Notes under the pieces: model-generated
Databases searched by the model: none
Seen by the model: the letters and a program-made list of their open reading frames with translations, nothing else
Told to the model about the DNA's origin: nothing
From: Cyathus striatus
Taxonomy: Eukaryota > Basidiomycota > Agaricomycetes > Agaricales > Nidulariaceae
Direction: 5' to 3'
NCBI GenBank assembly: GCA_025738555.1
Contig: JAOVFP010000012.1
Span: 2,976,001 to 3,040,000 of the forward strand
Length of the DNA: 64,000 nucleotides
Position numbers and translations under genes: made by a program
Shown: one piece after another, positions 45,842-58,200 of the stretch
How positions within the stretch are numbered: the first letter of the stretch is position 1
Layout: each line of letters starts with the position of its first letter

Positions 45842-48800
45842 ATGTCTCAAAATCTTCAAATGTTCTCTGATTCAAACAATGTCAATGTGTCTGGTAGCCA
45901 ACTTATTGCTGTTGGTCATGATCAAAACAATTATTATATGAAAAATGATGAAATTTCTGAAAAACTTAAGTTATTGAAGCCTGTTGATCATAACTTGCAT
46001 TATCTGCCTCCATGTATGGAAGGGACTAGGGTTACCATTCTGAAAGATATAAACAAGTGGCTAAATGATTTTGGTATGTTCTTCTATGTGTATTCACTAC
46101 CAAAATCATCAATGCAATTTACAGATGAGTCAACTACAAACATTATGTGGATTACTGGTGGTCCTGGCTCAGGAAAATCTGCAATAGCATCTACCCTGGT
46201 TGCCACTCTTAGCTCCAATGAACACAACAGACTTGGTGGATATCATTTCTTCAAGAGGGATGATGAAACATTAAGTGATGCCACTGTAGTTTGGAGAAAA
46301 ATAGCTGCAGATTTAGCATCTAACTCAAATTATTCCATTCTGAGAGAGAAGATTGCAGAACAGCTTAGTACTACCTTCCAACTTGGGAGAATTGAATGGC
46401 ACTTCAAACACCTGATTGCTGATCCACTAAATGTTTGCAAAGAACAATTGAAAACAGATTCACCTGCATTTGTTATTGATGCCTTGGATGAATGCAAATC
46501 ATCTGAGTATTTAAAATCTTTAAAAAAGACATTAAAAGATTGGATTCAACTTCCCAAACAATATAAGCTCATTTTGACTGGAAGGCCTGGTTTTTTACCA
46601 GACATAATCAAGAATGAAAACACATGCAAAATTATTAAATTGGAAACTGATTCACTCCATGACTCAGAGATAAATCAAGATATCTATTTCTTTCTGAAAC
46701 AACATTTTGAGACTTCTAAAGATGAATTACAATTTAATGTAACAGAAAATGAGCTAAATGAGATGTGCCAACAAGCAGATGGATTATTTATCTGGGCATT
46801 TACTGCAGTCAGGTACATCACCCTGACTCCAGAGGAAGATGACCAACTTTCACCAGATGAAAAGCTTGAAGGAGTTTTGTCATGGAATAAAAGCCATGGA
46901 ATTGAATATCTCTATTATCAAATGCTTCAAATGTCATTTGGAAAATGGTCAGAACATAGGAAGGAAATTGTCAGACAAGTACTGGCAAAATCACCATTGA
47001 GAACAGAAAATATCAAACACTTCTTGGATGTTAGTGGAAAAGAGGATGCCATTGCAAATGAAGTCAAAAGAATTATACATAAACTTCTACCAGTCATTTT
47101 AATAAATAATGAAGATATAACATTTCATCACTTATCATTTGTAGAATATTTAGAGAGTGAACAAAAATATAACATATTTCAAATTAATAAAAACAAACAT
47201 ATAGTAAGAATGACCAAAATGATTTTTAAAACTCTCAATATTGAACTGAAATTTAATATTTGCAATATTGAATCATCCTATGTAGCAAATAAAGACATTG
47301 AAAACTTACCACAAAGAATAAGCAAGTATATATCTACACATTTTCAATACTGCTGCAAACATTGGAATATGCATTATATTGAAATGATTGAAGATGAGAA
47401 GTACAACAATATGTCTTTAGAAACAGACTTAAATACATTTTTATATTGCAATTTCTTATTTTGGTTAGAGACCATGAGTCTCTTAAATGAAATGCAGACA
47501 GCACAAGAATTGTTGAAAAGATTAACATCTTGTACAAAGGTATGTTATGATGTATTTGAATGACATGAAATATCTAACTTTAATTAGATAAACTCAAATC
47601 AACTTGATTTTATTGAAGATGGTGTGAAATTTATCACAAATTTTTATATTCCCATCTCAATAAGCATAACAAATATATATATATCAGCATTACCATTTGC
47701 ACCTGAAAGCTCATTGATTGTGAAAAATTTCTCACCTTTCTTTCAGAAAACAGTTTCAATTGCTAAAGGAAGAGACAAAATCTGGAATGCAGCAATGCAT
47801 ACAGTATATTTTAATAGTTCAGTTGTTACATGTGTGGCATATTCTCCTGATGGACTAGATGTGGTATTTGGCTCAGAGAATGGAATTGTCAGAGTGTGAA
47901 ATTTGGGGAGTGGAAAAATCATTGCTGGACCATTTGAAGGTCATGGTGGTTGGGTGACATCAGTGGTGTTTTCTCCTGATGGAACACAAGTGGTGTCTGG
48001 CTCAAATGATGAAACTGTCAGAATATGGAATGTGGAGAGTGGAAAAACCATTGCTGGACCATTTAAAGGCCACAGCAATTCTGTGACATCAGTGGCATTT
48101 TCTCCTGATGGAACACAAGTGGTGTCTGGCTCAGATGATGGAACTGTCAGAGTGTGGAATGTGAAGAGTGGAAAAACTATTGCTGGACCATTTAAAGAAC
48201 ATTGTTATTCTGTGAAATCAGTGGCATTTTCTCCTGATGGAACACAAGTGGTGTCTGGCTCAGATGATCAAACTGTCAGAGTGTGGAATGTGGAGAGTGG
48301 AAAAACTATTGCTGTACCATTTAAAGGCCACAGTGATTATGTAACATCAGTGGCATTTTCTCCTGATGGAACACAAGTGGTGTCTGGCTCAGATGATCAA
48401 ACTGTCAGAGCATGGAATGTGAAGAGTGGAAAAACCATTGCTGGACCATTTGAAGGCCACAGTGATTCTGTGACATCAGTGGCATTTTCTCCTGATGGAA
48501 CACAAATGGTGTCTGGCTCACATGATAAAACTGTCAGAGTGTGGAATGTGGAGAGTGGCCAAATTATTGCTGGACCATTTGAAGGCCACAGTGATTCTGT
48601 GATATCAGTGGAATTTTCTCCTGATGGAACACAAGTGGTGTCTGGCTCCTCTGATAAAACTGTCCTAGTGCATAATATAGAGCTCATCTCAGATCACTTC
48701 AAAAACTGCAGATCACTTGAGGGTTCAAAAATATTTCTGCCCTGTTATTCTGATGGCTGGCTAAAAGATCACAGGGGCCATAAGCTGTTTTGGGGCCCTG

Positions 48801-48985
48801 TACATCATAGAGCAAATTTGTGTGGTCTTGAAACTCTTCAAATATTGTCTAATTATAAAATGTGCCAAGTTGATTTAACAAATTTTGTTCATGGACTTGA
48901 CTGGGTTAAGTGTAAAACTGGTTCTCCAGTACTTCACAAAGATCTTAATTCAGACACTAGTTCAGTTAAAGTAAAGAAAGGTTAA
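45842..48985 (+). CDS. NACHT-WD40 STAND/NLR-type protein, one premature stop
   Basis: Exon 1 (45842-47539, 566 codons), a 48-nt GT-AG intron (47540-47587) and exon 2 (47588-48985) give ~1031 residues in one phase. The N-terminus MSQNLQMFSDSNNVNVSGSQ...GHDQNNY is the short Gly/Asn motif that often precedes NACHT in basidiomycetes. The P-loop GGPGSGKS lies at residues 106-113 and Walker B VIDALDEC at 211-218, followed by typical NACHT helices. The C-terminal half has seven WD40 repeats (VAFSPDGTQVVSGSDD type) and a unique ~95-residue end (FLPCYSDGWLKDHRGHKLFW). A TGA at 47897-47899 stands where the repeat consensus has TGG (V-R-V-W-N), so it is a Trp to stop mutation in repeat 1. Known role of the family: nonself recognition and cell-death control (HET-D/E-like). 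A truncated NACHT-only product remains possible. Confidence 0.82.
47936..48690 (+). repeat. 129-bp near-identical WD40 repeat array
   Basis: Six full 43-codon units (GH..SVTSVAFSPDGTQVVSGS-type) follow a more divergent first unit. They differ mainly at a few codons: residues after GH (GW, NS, YS, DY, DS, DS) and the D-x-x triplet (NDE, DDG, DDQ, DDQ, HDK, SDK). Identity at synonymous sites is very high, as expected from gene conversion or unequal exchange. Confidence 0.85.
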
Positions 48986-50600
48986 GCAGTTGTTCAAGCT
49001 ATGGTGCCAATGATATACTATACTATCCCATATCCCTATCTCTATAACAATTCAAAATTCATACTCTTTCTGTGTATTGTATTTTATAGTGTATCAAGTA
49101 ATTGTATAGTTAGGCAAAATTGAAAATTTTTGTGGTATTAGGCTTAGATACTACTTCATTTGACATATTTATTTGAAGTTGATCATGTGAAAGTCCTTAT
49201 TGTTATACATACATTTGTGAAACTTATTTATTGCTCAGTGATAGTATTGTTCTAAGTTTCTCCAACCAGCCTTGTTACTTGCTCAAATAGCCTATGCCAC
49301 AGCAGGCAAGACTGTTTTATTCCAGAAGTGATTATTGCAAATATCTTGGACTCACTTTAACAAATTTTTACTGTACAAAATTTTGAATGTTATAGCACTA
49401 ATCCTTGCCTATGAGATTTACAAATTTTTTTAAATTCTGACAGCTACATTTCTATTAGAGCACATTATAAAATTTTAAATAGAAGGGAGTATTCTCTAAA
49501 TGACCTTAAAATATATAATATTTTTAAAAGGTTAAAAATGTTTTACAATGGGTGATAGTAGCTAGAAATAGTAATTATAACTACTTACTCCTAAAAACAA
49601 CATAATGGGGTGGCGAGGTGGAGGGAATTTCACAGAAAACCTGGTTTAGAGGCACTTCCAGGCAAGGGGAAGAAGGAAGGAAATGTGTGGGAATGAGGTA
49701 ATAAACTAAATATAGCTAGTATGATGTCACTGGCTATGTAAGGTAATACTATGTGTTTTCTCTATGAGAATAGCATGTTGTCTTACTAGATTCACTTCAA
49801 ATCACACTGAGCTAGGTCTCAAAATATCACTGTTATTTACTATGCTACATAATCTACTTTACAATGGAAGCTCAGGGGGGGATAGCTTGTTTATACATGA
49901 CAAATTCACCTACTTTATATACTGCTGGAAATATGGTGGCTGATGGTATTGTATAGCTACTGGATAGGTACATTTGGGGTGCTGGGAATGGTAAACTACA
50001 TCACTGCAGAGGGAAAGCCATATGCTCACAGAGTGTACTGGACAGGGGTTTGAGCATCTGTCATAGGGAGTCGTGTAATGAGGATTATGGCACCATGCAC
50101 ATTCCTTTGGTTGTGGTGGGATTGGCTATATGTGGATGTGCTAAGAATAGCTCAGGTGTCAATCAGGGTTCAGGGTTCATCACTTAATCTAGCTATGTTA
50201 TTGCTTTGCTGGTTACTCTGAGAGAAGTTGATTGGTGGACTCAGAACTTTGGGACTTGCTGAGGCATCTAGTGATACACCTTGTCATTGCTTGCTTCTCT
50301 TGAATATTTATCATGTTTTGTCATGTGACCTTCACATATTTCCAGATGTGTTCTGGCTGTTATCCATTTAGTCACTGAGTTGTAGTGCCATCTTTATCTC
50401 TCCACTTCTGTATGCAGTACTACCTTAGGCTTTATATTAATAATACCCTTAGTGAGTGTACTTTGTAGTACTATAACTGGCAGCTCAGGTCTCAACTCCA
50501 ATCCTATTATCTAACCCATGTTTGTTACCATTTGGTGAGTACTTGTATACACAATAGAAAAGCTAAAATCAACTGTTATAGGTAGTGTATGCCTGTCAGG
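48986..50600. other. AT-rich, CpG-poor DNA without recognised gene
   Basis: No long frame and no termini found. CpG is almost absent (exceptions near 49615 and 50073). Confidence 0.45.
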
Positions 50601-52098
50601 CATCAAGCAACACAATGTCTCTCTTTATCCTCAACTTCCATTTTTGGGTCCACCACTGCAAGCATGAGCAAAGTGCTGGAAGAGGAAGAACATAATATCA
50701 CTCCTACATCCTCTCCTGTGCCTCTGACTACATCTGTACTGATGGAAAGCTCTCCCATGTGACTCAAGCTTTTGTTGTTCCCTGCTCAGCCTAGTCTGCT
50801 GGACTATGAGCCAGAATGGCATCATGAAGTGACAAGCTTTGATTCTATCTTGGAGGTGGGTGGAGAATGCTATTTTTTCCCCACCATCTATGTTTGGTGT
50901 TAAGAAGTTGGACATTGCACCTGTGACTCTGCAGAGCCCTGTGAGGGAGGTGCTGGGTGATAAGGAGAATATTGCTCCTGCTGCATGGTAGTGTTGCGAT
51001 GGCTCAGCTAAGTTCAGCTAGGCTCAGCTCTTCCTCAGCTCAGATAATTTCAGCTTTATGAACTGTGAAAAGCCGAAATTTTCGGTTCAGCTCAGCTGGC
51101 TCATGGCTAACCAACAGCTCAGATATAGATTTTTGCATAATTTCTACAAATATTATGTTTATCACTCTGTGGATCTTTAAAAAAAAACAATTATAGCATA
51201 TAATCTTATAGTTGCTGACTGAGCTTTATTATTGTTACCAGTTTCTATTGATTCCTATAAGAAAAGAGGCATGTACAAATTACACAAGGTCTTGTCAACT
51301 GAGTGATGTGACGACATGCTTCCATGACATCAGTGTCACATATCACGAAGCATGCACATGCCACTACCTCGTCAATTTAATAATATATTTGGGATTTATC
51401 AAGAAGTTAGGTTCTAGGTAGCCTCAATGTACTCCCTAGCACTCAAGTACAGAGATATTGTGTTTATTCTAATATGAGAAAATGTCTAAAAAATAAATTC
51501 ATATGATGTACATATAATATTTGTTCAGCTATATCAAATCAAGGGTTCTAGAGCCACAACTACAGCATACTTTTAAGTTAAATTGTTTGTTTCACAATAA
51601 AGAAATGACATACTAAATTCCCCTCAAATGCAGTATTCTATAGGAGGCTTATAGAAGTCATTTATATGACTTTTATTATAAGAAAGTTTATGTTTGCCCA
51701 GTATTATACCAAAATACATGTCAGTAAATCATACATTGAAAATATTGCTTGGCCCAAGGGCTCGAGCCTCAGCTAAGCCAGCTAGAGTGAGAGCCATTCA
51801 AAATTTAGCCACAACAGATTTAGAGGCTTGGCTCAGCTAATTTTTGGCTGGCTTATCTGGCTAGCAGCTTTGAGCTGAGCCTGTGGCAATACTACTGCAT
51901 GGTGATAAAGCACTGGGTGGGAATTTGGATACTTATTATTAGGGAACTGGAGGTCCATCTCAAGTTTTGTTTTTTTTATTGTTGCTTTTTGATTTGCTGT
52001 CTGTTCTTTGTTCAGAATGCTTTGTTGTATTTTTATTATGTGGATTTGGAAAATCTACTCTCTGTTGAGACTCACAGTGATTATTGTTAGTCTGGGAC
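50601..52098 (+). pseudogene. Kinesin 3'-end fragment, copy C, split by a MITE
   Basis: 50601-50988 matches copy B from 15650 (CTCTCTTTATCCTC, AGCAAAGTGCTGGAAGAGGA, GGTGATAAGGAGAATATTGC), and the match resumes at 51895 with CTGCATGGTGATAAAGCACT to ~52098. Compared with copy B many CG dinucleotides have become TG or CA (for example CCTCGACC to CCTCAACT, CTGCGTGG to CTGCATGG). A TGA after SSPM (50760) and a short insertion in EVGGENAI confirm loss of function. Only the tail-coding end is present. Confidence 0.8.
50989..51894. mobile_element. hAT-type MITE (906 bp)
   Basis: The left end TAGTGTTGCGATGGCTCAGCT-like and right end complement (TAGTATTGCCACAGGCTCAG) are inverted repeats. A perfect 8-bp duplication CTGCATGG lies at 50981-50988 and 51895-51902; removing the element rejoins kinesin copy C in register with copy B. 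Subterminal GGCTCAGCT repeats occur on both sides. It retains CpG sites, unlike surrounding DNA. Confidence 0.85.
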
Positions 52099-55000
52099 AC
52101 AGTGGGTTTTCGGCTGTCATGTAATGATTAGTGTTACACTGTAGTGAGACCTGTAGTGAATGCTATCATGTAAATCTTTGAGATCATCAGTCACACAGAA
52201 GTTACATTCAATTGAACCAGTTTAGGACCATGTGATGAGAAAATTAGTGTGATATGTTTGAGAAATGATGAATGGTGCAAATGACTGGAAAGGATGAGCT
52301 CATGTGTTTGATTCATGCATAGTGCAGATTTTATCAGCCATTGTTTTTCTTTTATTTCTATACTTAGTTAAGAAAGATAGGATAATAAATTTATAAGATG
52401 TCTAAATTTATTTTGCATCTATAAACTACTGATGAAGTATGCAGTTTGTGTAAAATTATGCATGCCACTGCATAAGCCACACCTAATAATAATTCATCTC
52501 TACAACAGTTGTATGTTTGTGTACAAGCATGTCCACTGTCTTTGAGAAATTGAAGCTTTACAGTCTACTCTACTGGAAATGTACTGGTATCATCTACTAA
52601 CAAATAGATTGATGCCATGTCATAATTTGTCAAGAGTCATGTCAATCAATATTTGCAATTATCAGGAAACACAGATCTGGTTGCATGATTGAGTGCCAAG
52701 ACCTGTAGCCAGTGTTGATCCAGTCCATATATACTGCTTTGCATAGTCAGTATAGCACACTATAGACATAAAGGGAGTTCCAGAGCTCTAAATAGATTTG
52801 GTGAGATGTACAGAGATTGGTGGAGACTTATATGAAAGTTACAGAGACTGCATTAACTATGTGTTCAATAGATGTACCTGCATATGTCGGAAAAATTGAG
52901 AACACCATATTTGCCCAGGTATGAACATGTCAGGCCATATCAGGCCATCAGGACTTTGGGGGGCAGATATGGTTTAAAAATCAATTTATCTGGTCCTTTC
53001 ATTATAGTCAGTATTATATGTAATGAACACAATGATGGCTACAATATGGTGTGGTGCTTTTGATCAGGGAGAAATGGTTCAATAATCAACTTATCCACTG
53101 TTTCTTATAGACAAGCATATATTATGAATGACCAACATCATCATTAAAGGCAGCATTGCTATTAGATTTGCCCACAATATTCACTTTATTTTGTAATGGT
53201 GAATGATCTATATGCACTTCTGCTATTACACAATAGAGGTAACACATATATTTCCAGAATACTATACAAACTGATTATGTACTTATAACTACATACCATT
53301 TATTCTAAGCAACCCCTATGTCCAAGCTATGTACCCCACAAATGAAGCAAAGGTGGAAATGTCTCAAATAAAATAGGTATTAGAACTTACCTAGCCCATG
53401 AACAGCCATGAATGTGTGGCAAAAGGTGAGAGCCTTGAAAAATAATCATTAACTCACCATGTTCAGAACACTAGTGGCACTAGACTAAGCTAGTAGATAA
53501 GAATGACAGTGTGAAGTGGGGACACAGGACAGGGGAAATCAAGTGGGGATGGCATGTATGAAGTCAAAACCTGCTCCCTTATATGCATATTTGCAAGATG
53601 GCACTGTGGAGCATTTGCACCCTTGTTCTCCAACTGATGGAGCCAGAATTTGTCTGGAATCCAATTTTATGGCAACAAGAAACATAATCAGTTCTGGCGA
53701 ATGGGTCCCTAAGTCAAACATCATTTAGTCATACTCACAACAAAAGAGCTGTAGGTCTGTCTATCTGTCCCTGCCACTGCAGCACTGAATCCAAATGAGT
53801 ATGAGACCACATTAGGGGGCAAGTTGGTAACACTTTCTTGCAGTGTTTTTACATGAATTCATGCAATATATTCACTTTTATTCAGTATAACTCATATAAT
53901 ATGATCTGATGCATGTCCTAGGTATAATGTAAATAGAAATGACCATAGGTAATGTGATATGATATGCATATCTTGAGGCAACCTACCAGAATGACCATAA
54001 GTGATATCACCTGATTCTCTTGCCTAGAGTGACATAACAGAAATAATCAGAAATGATATATTCTGATATGCTTTCCTTGGAACAACTTGTTGGAAATGAT
54101 CAGAAGTTAACAGACCAGATATGCATTCCAGTGAGCTACAAATCAGGCATGATTGTACCTTATGTGGGCTGAAATACTAGCTAGTGGAAAACAAATCAGT
54201 ACTTATAATACATACCAGGAATTATGTGACCTTATAAGTGGGCTGATATGGCTTGCCACCAAGGCTGATCACATCATATAAGTCCATCAGGAATATCAGC
54301 ACCTGATATGGTTTTTACAATTTTTCTGACATAGTAGTCTATAGATTATATATTGTACACTATATACTATGTATATATTACATGTTTGTTATATATTATT
54401 ATGCTCTATTATAATTTCTATTCTAAAATAAAGGAGAGTGAATGGTTGAGCATGCAGGTGGAAAGCTTTGAGCAGGAGCTGAGAGGTTGGAGGAGGCTGT
54501 CTACTGTTGCATATGGAACTTATGCAAACCATGCAGATTTTGTCACATGACCACATCAATCAATTTTGCTTTGTTTGTTCATTTGTTCTGGTTTAGCCCT
54601 TCAGATTTTCGACACCTACTCTTATTTCACATCCACCATCATCCTGTCTCCCTGCCTCTCCCTCCCCTCTCTTCACCTCTCTTCTCTGGCTTCATCTTGA
54701 CTTTCAGAACATCATTCTCAGATTTTGTGATCATAGTATAGGATGTTTCTAATGTGAGTGTCTTTGACCTTCAGTTTCACCCTCTGTCTTACATTCTTCA
54801 CACTGACAGGATGACTATTGCAAGTGGGAAACTTGTAAGTTTGCCTTTGTATGCTTTATGTTTCTTTTGCTAACTTGTATCAATTGCAGACTACATTCTA
54901 AACACCTACCTCTCCCACTAAGGGCCTCTCCCTCTTCATCACCTTCCTCAAATCCCCCTCCTCTGTCCAGCCTATGTCATTGATCCTCCATACTTTCACC

Positions 55001-55221
55001 TCCTCTCACACTGTGAAACAACCTCATGCTTTTGGTTCCCTGTATGTAGCTCACCTTTGGCATGTCCCTCTCTGATACTTTCCTCAAGATCCTCAAGATC
55101 TCTATCAATGCTGTATGAGCTGCATGAACACCAACACTTTGCTTTTTCCACCTGTATCAAAGATGCTTTGGCCCCATTCCCTTCTCCTGTGTCCTCTATA
55201 TGCCTCTTGAATGTATCCTGC
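52099..55221. other. CpG-poor region without recognised gene
   Basis: The longest open frames (53516-53728, 54487-54741) show no family features. 53930-54140 contains three degenerate ~65-bp units (GAAATGA-CA-AAG/A-TAATGTGATATGATATGC-T-TCTTG type). No termini identified. Confidence 0.4.
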
Positions 55222-58200
55222 TAGGGACTGACACAGATGGCCCTGAACTGGCTATCCACTATTTTTATCCGAAAATAGCAGATGCAGATCGGTTCTGGAT
55301 GACAATCCACAGATACACCCAGTATTTGGGTGCATCTGTCTATTTTTGGTAATATTTCGGACTCCGACTTAATTTCACCCTGGATCTGCTCGATAACTGC
55401 TTCAATTCATTGATTAGAGTGATTCCTGCCCCCCAGTTGTCAATCTGTACCATTAACTGTCATAGTAAATTCATTAAATTTCGCTTTTATTCATTTTAAA
55501 TGCCTCCCAAGCCCAAAGGCCAGAGCCAAACAAGGACTTCAGCCAGAGGATCCAAGGCTCCTACTCCTGTGGGTAGTAACCAAGGCACCCCATTGCCTAG
55601 CCAGCCTCAAACACCCACAAATAGCCGAGATGCCTCTCCAGCACCATTTCCATGCCCTCATACCCCTGATCCACCAACAACTTCACCACTATATCCAGTT
55701 GTTTTGTCTCCAGTGAAGCAATGTCAGTGCCAGAACAATAAGCTGGTTAAGAATATGTTAGATGTAGAAGTTTGGGACAAACCAGATAGTGAAATAATTG
55801 GTGTGTTTGCTAAAAAAATATTTATTGATTATAGATTACTGATAAATTAATTGTACCTCAGAGGTCACATTTGTTGGGGTCAAAACAGAGACATATAATC
55901 ACTATAATATCTCTGTGGAGAGGGTTTACACCAATGGTATTCCAGAGAAGATTCGTTTTGTTTTTACTTGCAAAGTGGACCCTGATAATCATAAACCACA
56001 TCACTGAGATCGCCAAAAAGATTGTGATGGCACTGGAAATTTAGTAACTGGGCTGACACAGTGCAATGAATGACTTCAGAAACTTGCTCTTTTACAGAAT
56101 ATGGATGAAGACACAATTCCATACTCTGAGACAGCCCTCCATACCCTGGTTGCCTTACACTGTGCAGCTAGCAACCATCCCTTCAACATTGTTAATGACA
56201 AATATTACCAACTGCAAGTCAAAATGTTGCGTCCAGAAGCCAAGTTTCCATCAGATAGGACCATTCAACAAGACACACTGGCACTTTTTCAAAAAATTTC
56301 ACTTCATGTAAAGGAATATTTTTTGGTAGGCACATTTACTATTAAATTTATTTATTTTACATCTAATAAAATATTAGAAACATGATAAAATATTTCATGC
56401 AGTTCTTGATGGTTGGACAGCACCAATTACTGTTTCATGTCTTGGACTTGTGATAATTTGGTATGAGGATGGACAAATTTTCCGAGCCATTCTTGATTTC
56501 ATTCAGTATGTTTATTGTAAGATTTAAATTTAACATTATTAACACATTGATTTAGCTTGGAACAAGCTCATAAAGCTGAGTATTTAGCAAAAACAGTTGC
56601 TGAATGCTTAAAGCGATTTGGAATATCTCACCTTGTAAGTAAAATTAATTTTTTATACTAATACCATACTGATATACACAAGCTTTTATCAATTGGAATG
56701 GATAATGCTAGTGACTGCAGTAAACTAGCTGAAATACTCCCAAAGTATATTCCAACCTTCCAAGGAACAAATTCCTGAGTACATTGCATGGCTCATATTT
56801 TAAATCTCATTGCAAAAGTGAGCATACAAATTTATTATAATTATTTTAATCTAATACATGAATGTATACAGATGTACACTTCATTCTTCTTCAAGAAGAG
56901 AGCTGGAAGAAAGAATGCAGCTGTATCAAGTGATGAACTAGTTGTAGATGATGAACAGGAGGAGGATATAGCAGTGCGAGAGGAAATGGATGTTGATGAT
57001 GAGGTATTGGCTGATGATGATGGTCATGAAACTTATAATCATGCAGTGATTGGTTCTATTTGTGACCAAGCTATTCAATGGATGAAGCAGAATAGAAGAG
57101 TTGTGATTCCAGCTGAGGAACTAAAAGCTGCATCACAAATTATGCCAAAGGTAAGTATGTTCAACTTAATCATTAATTTCTGAAATTAAATACTCTATTA
57201 GGTCTCTGGACTTGCACGCCGTGTTTATGATTCTGATGCTCTGCATAGAGCTTTTGATGATATGGTTCAGCAGAATGACACTCTTCAAGGTTTCAAGCAT
57301 ACTCTTGATCATTGTGTTGCAACTCGTTGGAACTCAGACTTTACTTGTCTGAGTTCACATTTATTTTTTCAAAGGGAGATTCAGCAAATCACTGCTATTA
57401 CAGAATACAAGTTAAAAGCTTATTGTCTTAGTGACAGGCAGTGGGAGATGGTTGAGAACTTGGTTGATGTACTCAATGTATGTGCATTTCTAATAATTTA
57501 ATTTATTACTCAAATTTGTTGCAGATTTTTAAGGAGGCAACAGACTTATTCTCTCAGGATAAAGTTCCCTTAATCATGGAAACACTACCCATTTTTCATG
57601 ATTTAAAACTTTCTCTGGAATGTGTTAGAGATTCACTCTCAGAAGAAGATGAAGGTGAGCTTGATGATGATCATCCAAAACTTCCAGCTGTTATGAGAGT
57701 GGCAGCACATGCATCACTCCTAGTACTTGAGAAGTATATGACTCTCACTAGCAAGTCAGAAATATATTACATTGCAATTGGTGTGTATACATTATTATTA
57801 TTATTATTACTATTGTTGTTATTGATTGATATTATTTAGTAATGTGTCCTGACAGAAAGCTTGAGTGGTTCAAAGTCCATGGTTATAACACTCAACAGGC
57901 ACAGGATATCATGAACATTGTTATAAAGAGGTGGGAAACATCTTATAAGTCTTCATCTTTGGAGGCAATAGTTGTTCCTCAAGTGCCACAGGTGTGTTTT
58001 AATTAATTATATTATCTCTAAGTAACTAATTAGTTTTATAGAAAAAGTCAAGTTGATTTGTTCGCAAAGCTGAACACATTATAGTTCATAATGTTGACAG
58101 CATTCAAGATTATTTAAGTGAACCAATTGTTAGTACAGAGGTAATAATGCGCTCTGGGGGTCATATGCAATGGTGGGCATTAGCTGAAGCAAAACGACCT

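Noticed and set aside
48397..48687. Minus-strand frame opposite the WD40 array
   Set aside because: It repeats with the 129-bp period of the WD40 units and is a shadow of them.
47936..48690. CRISPR-like periodic array
   Set aside because: Period and sequence are explained by coding WD40 repeats; no spacer-repeat pattern, and the organism is eukaryotic.
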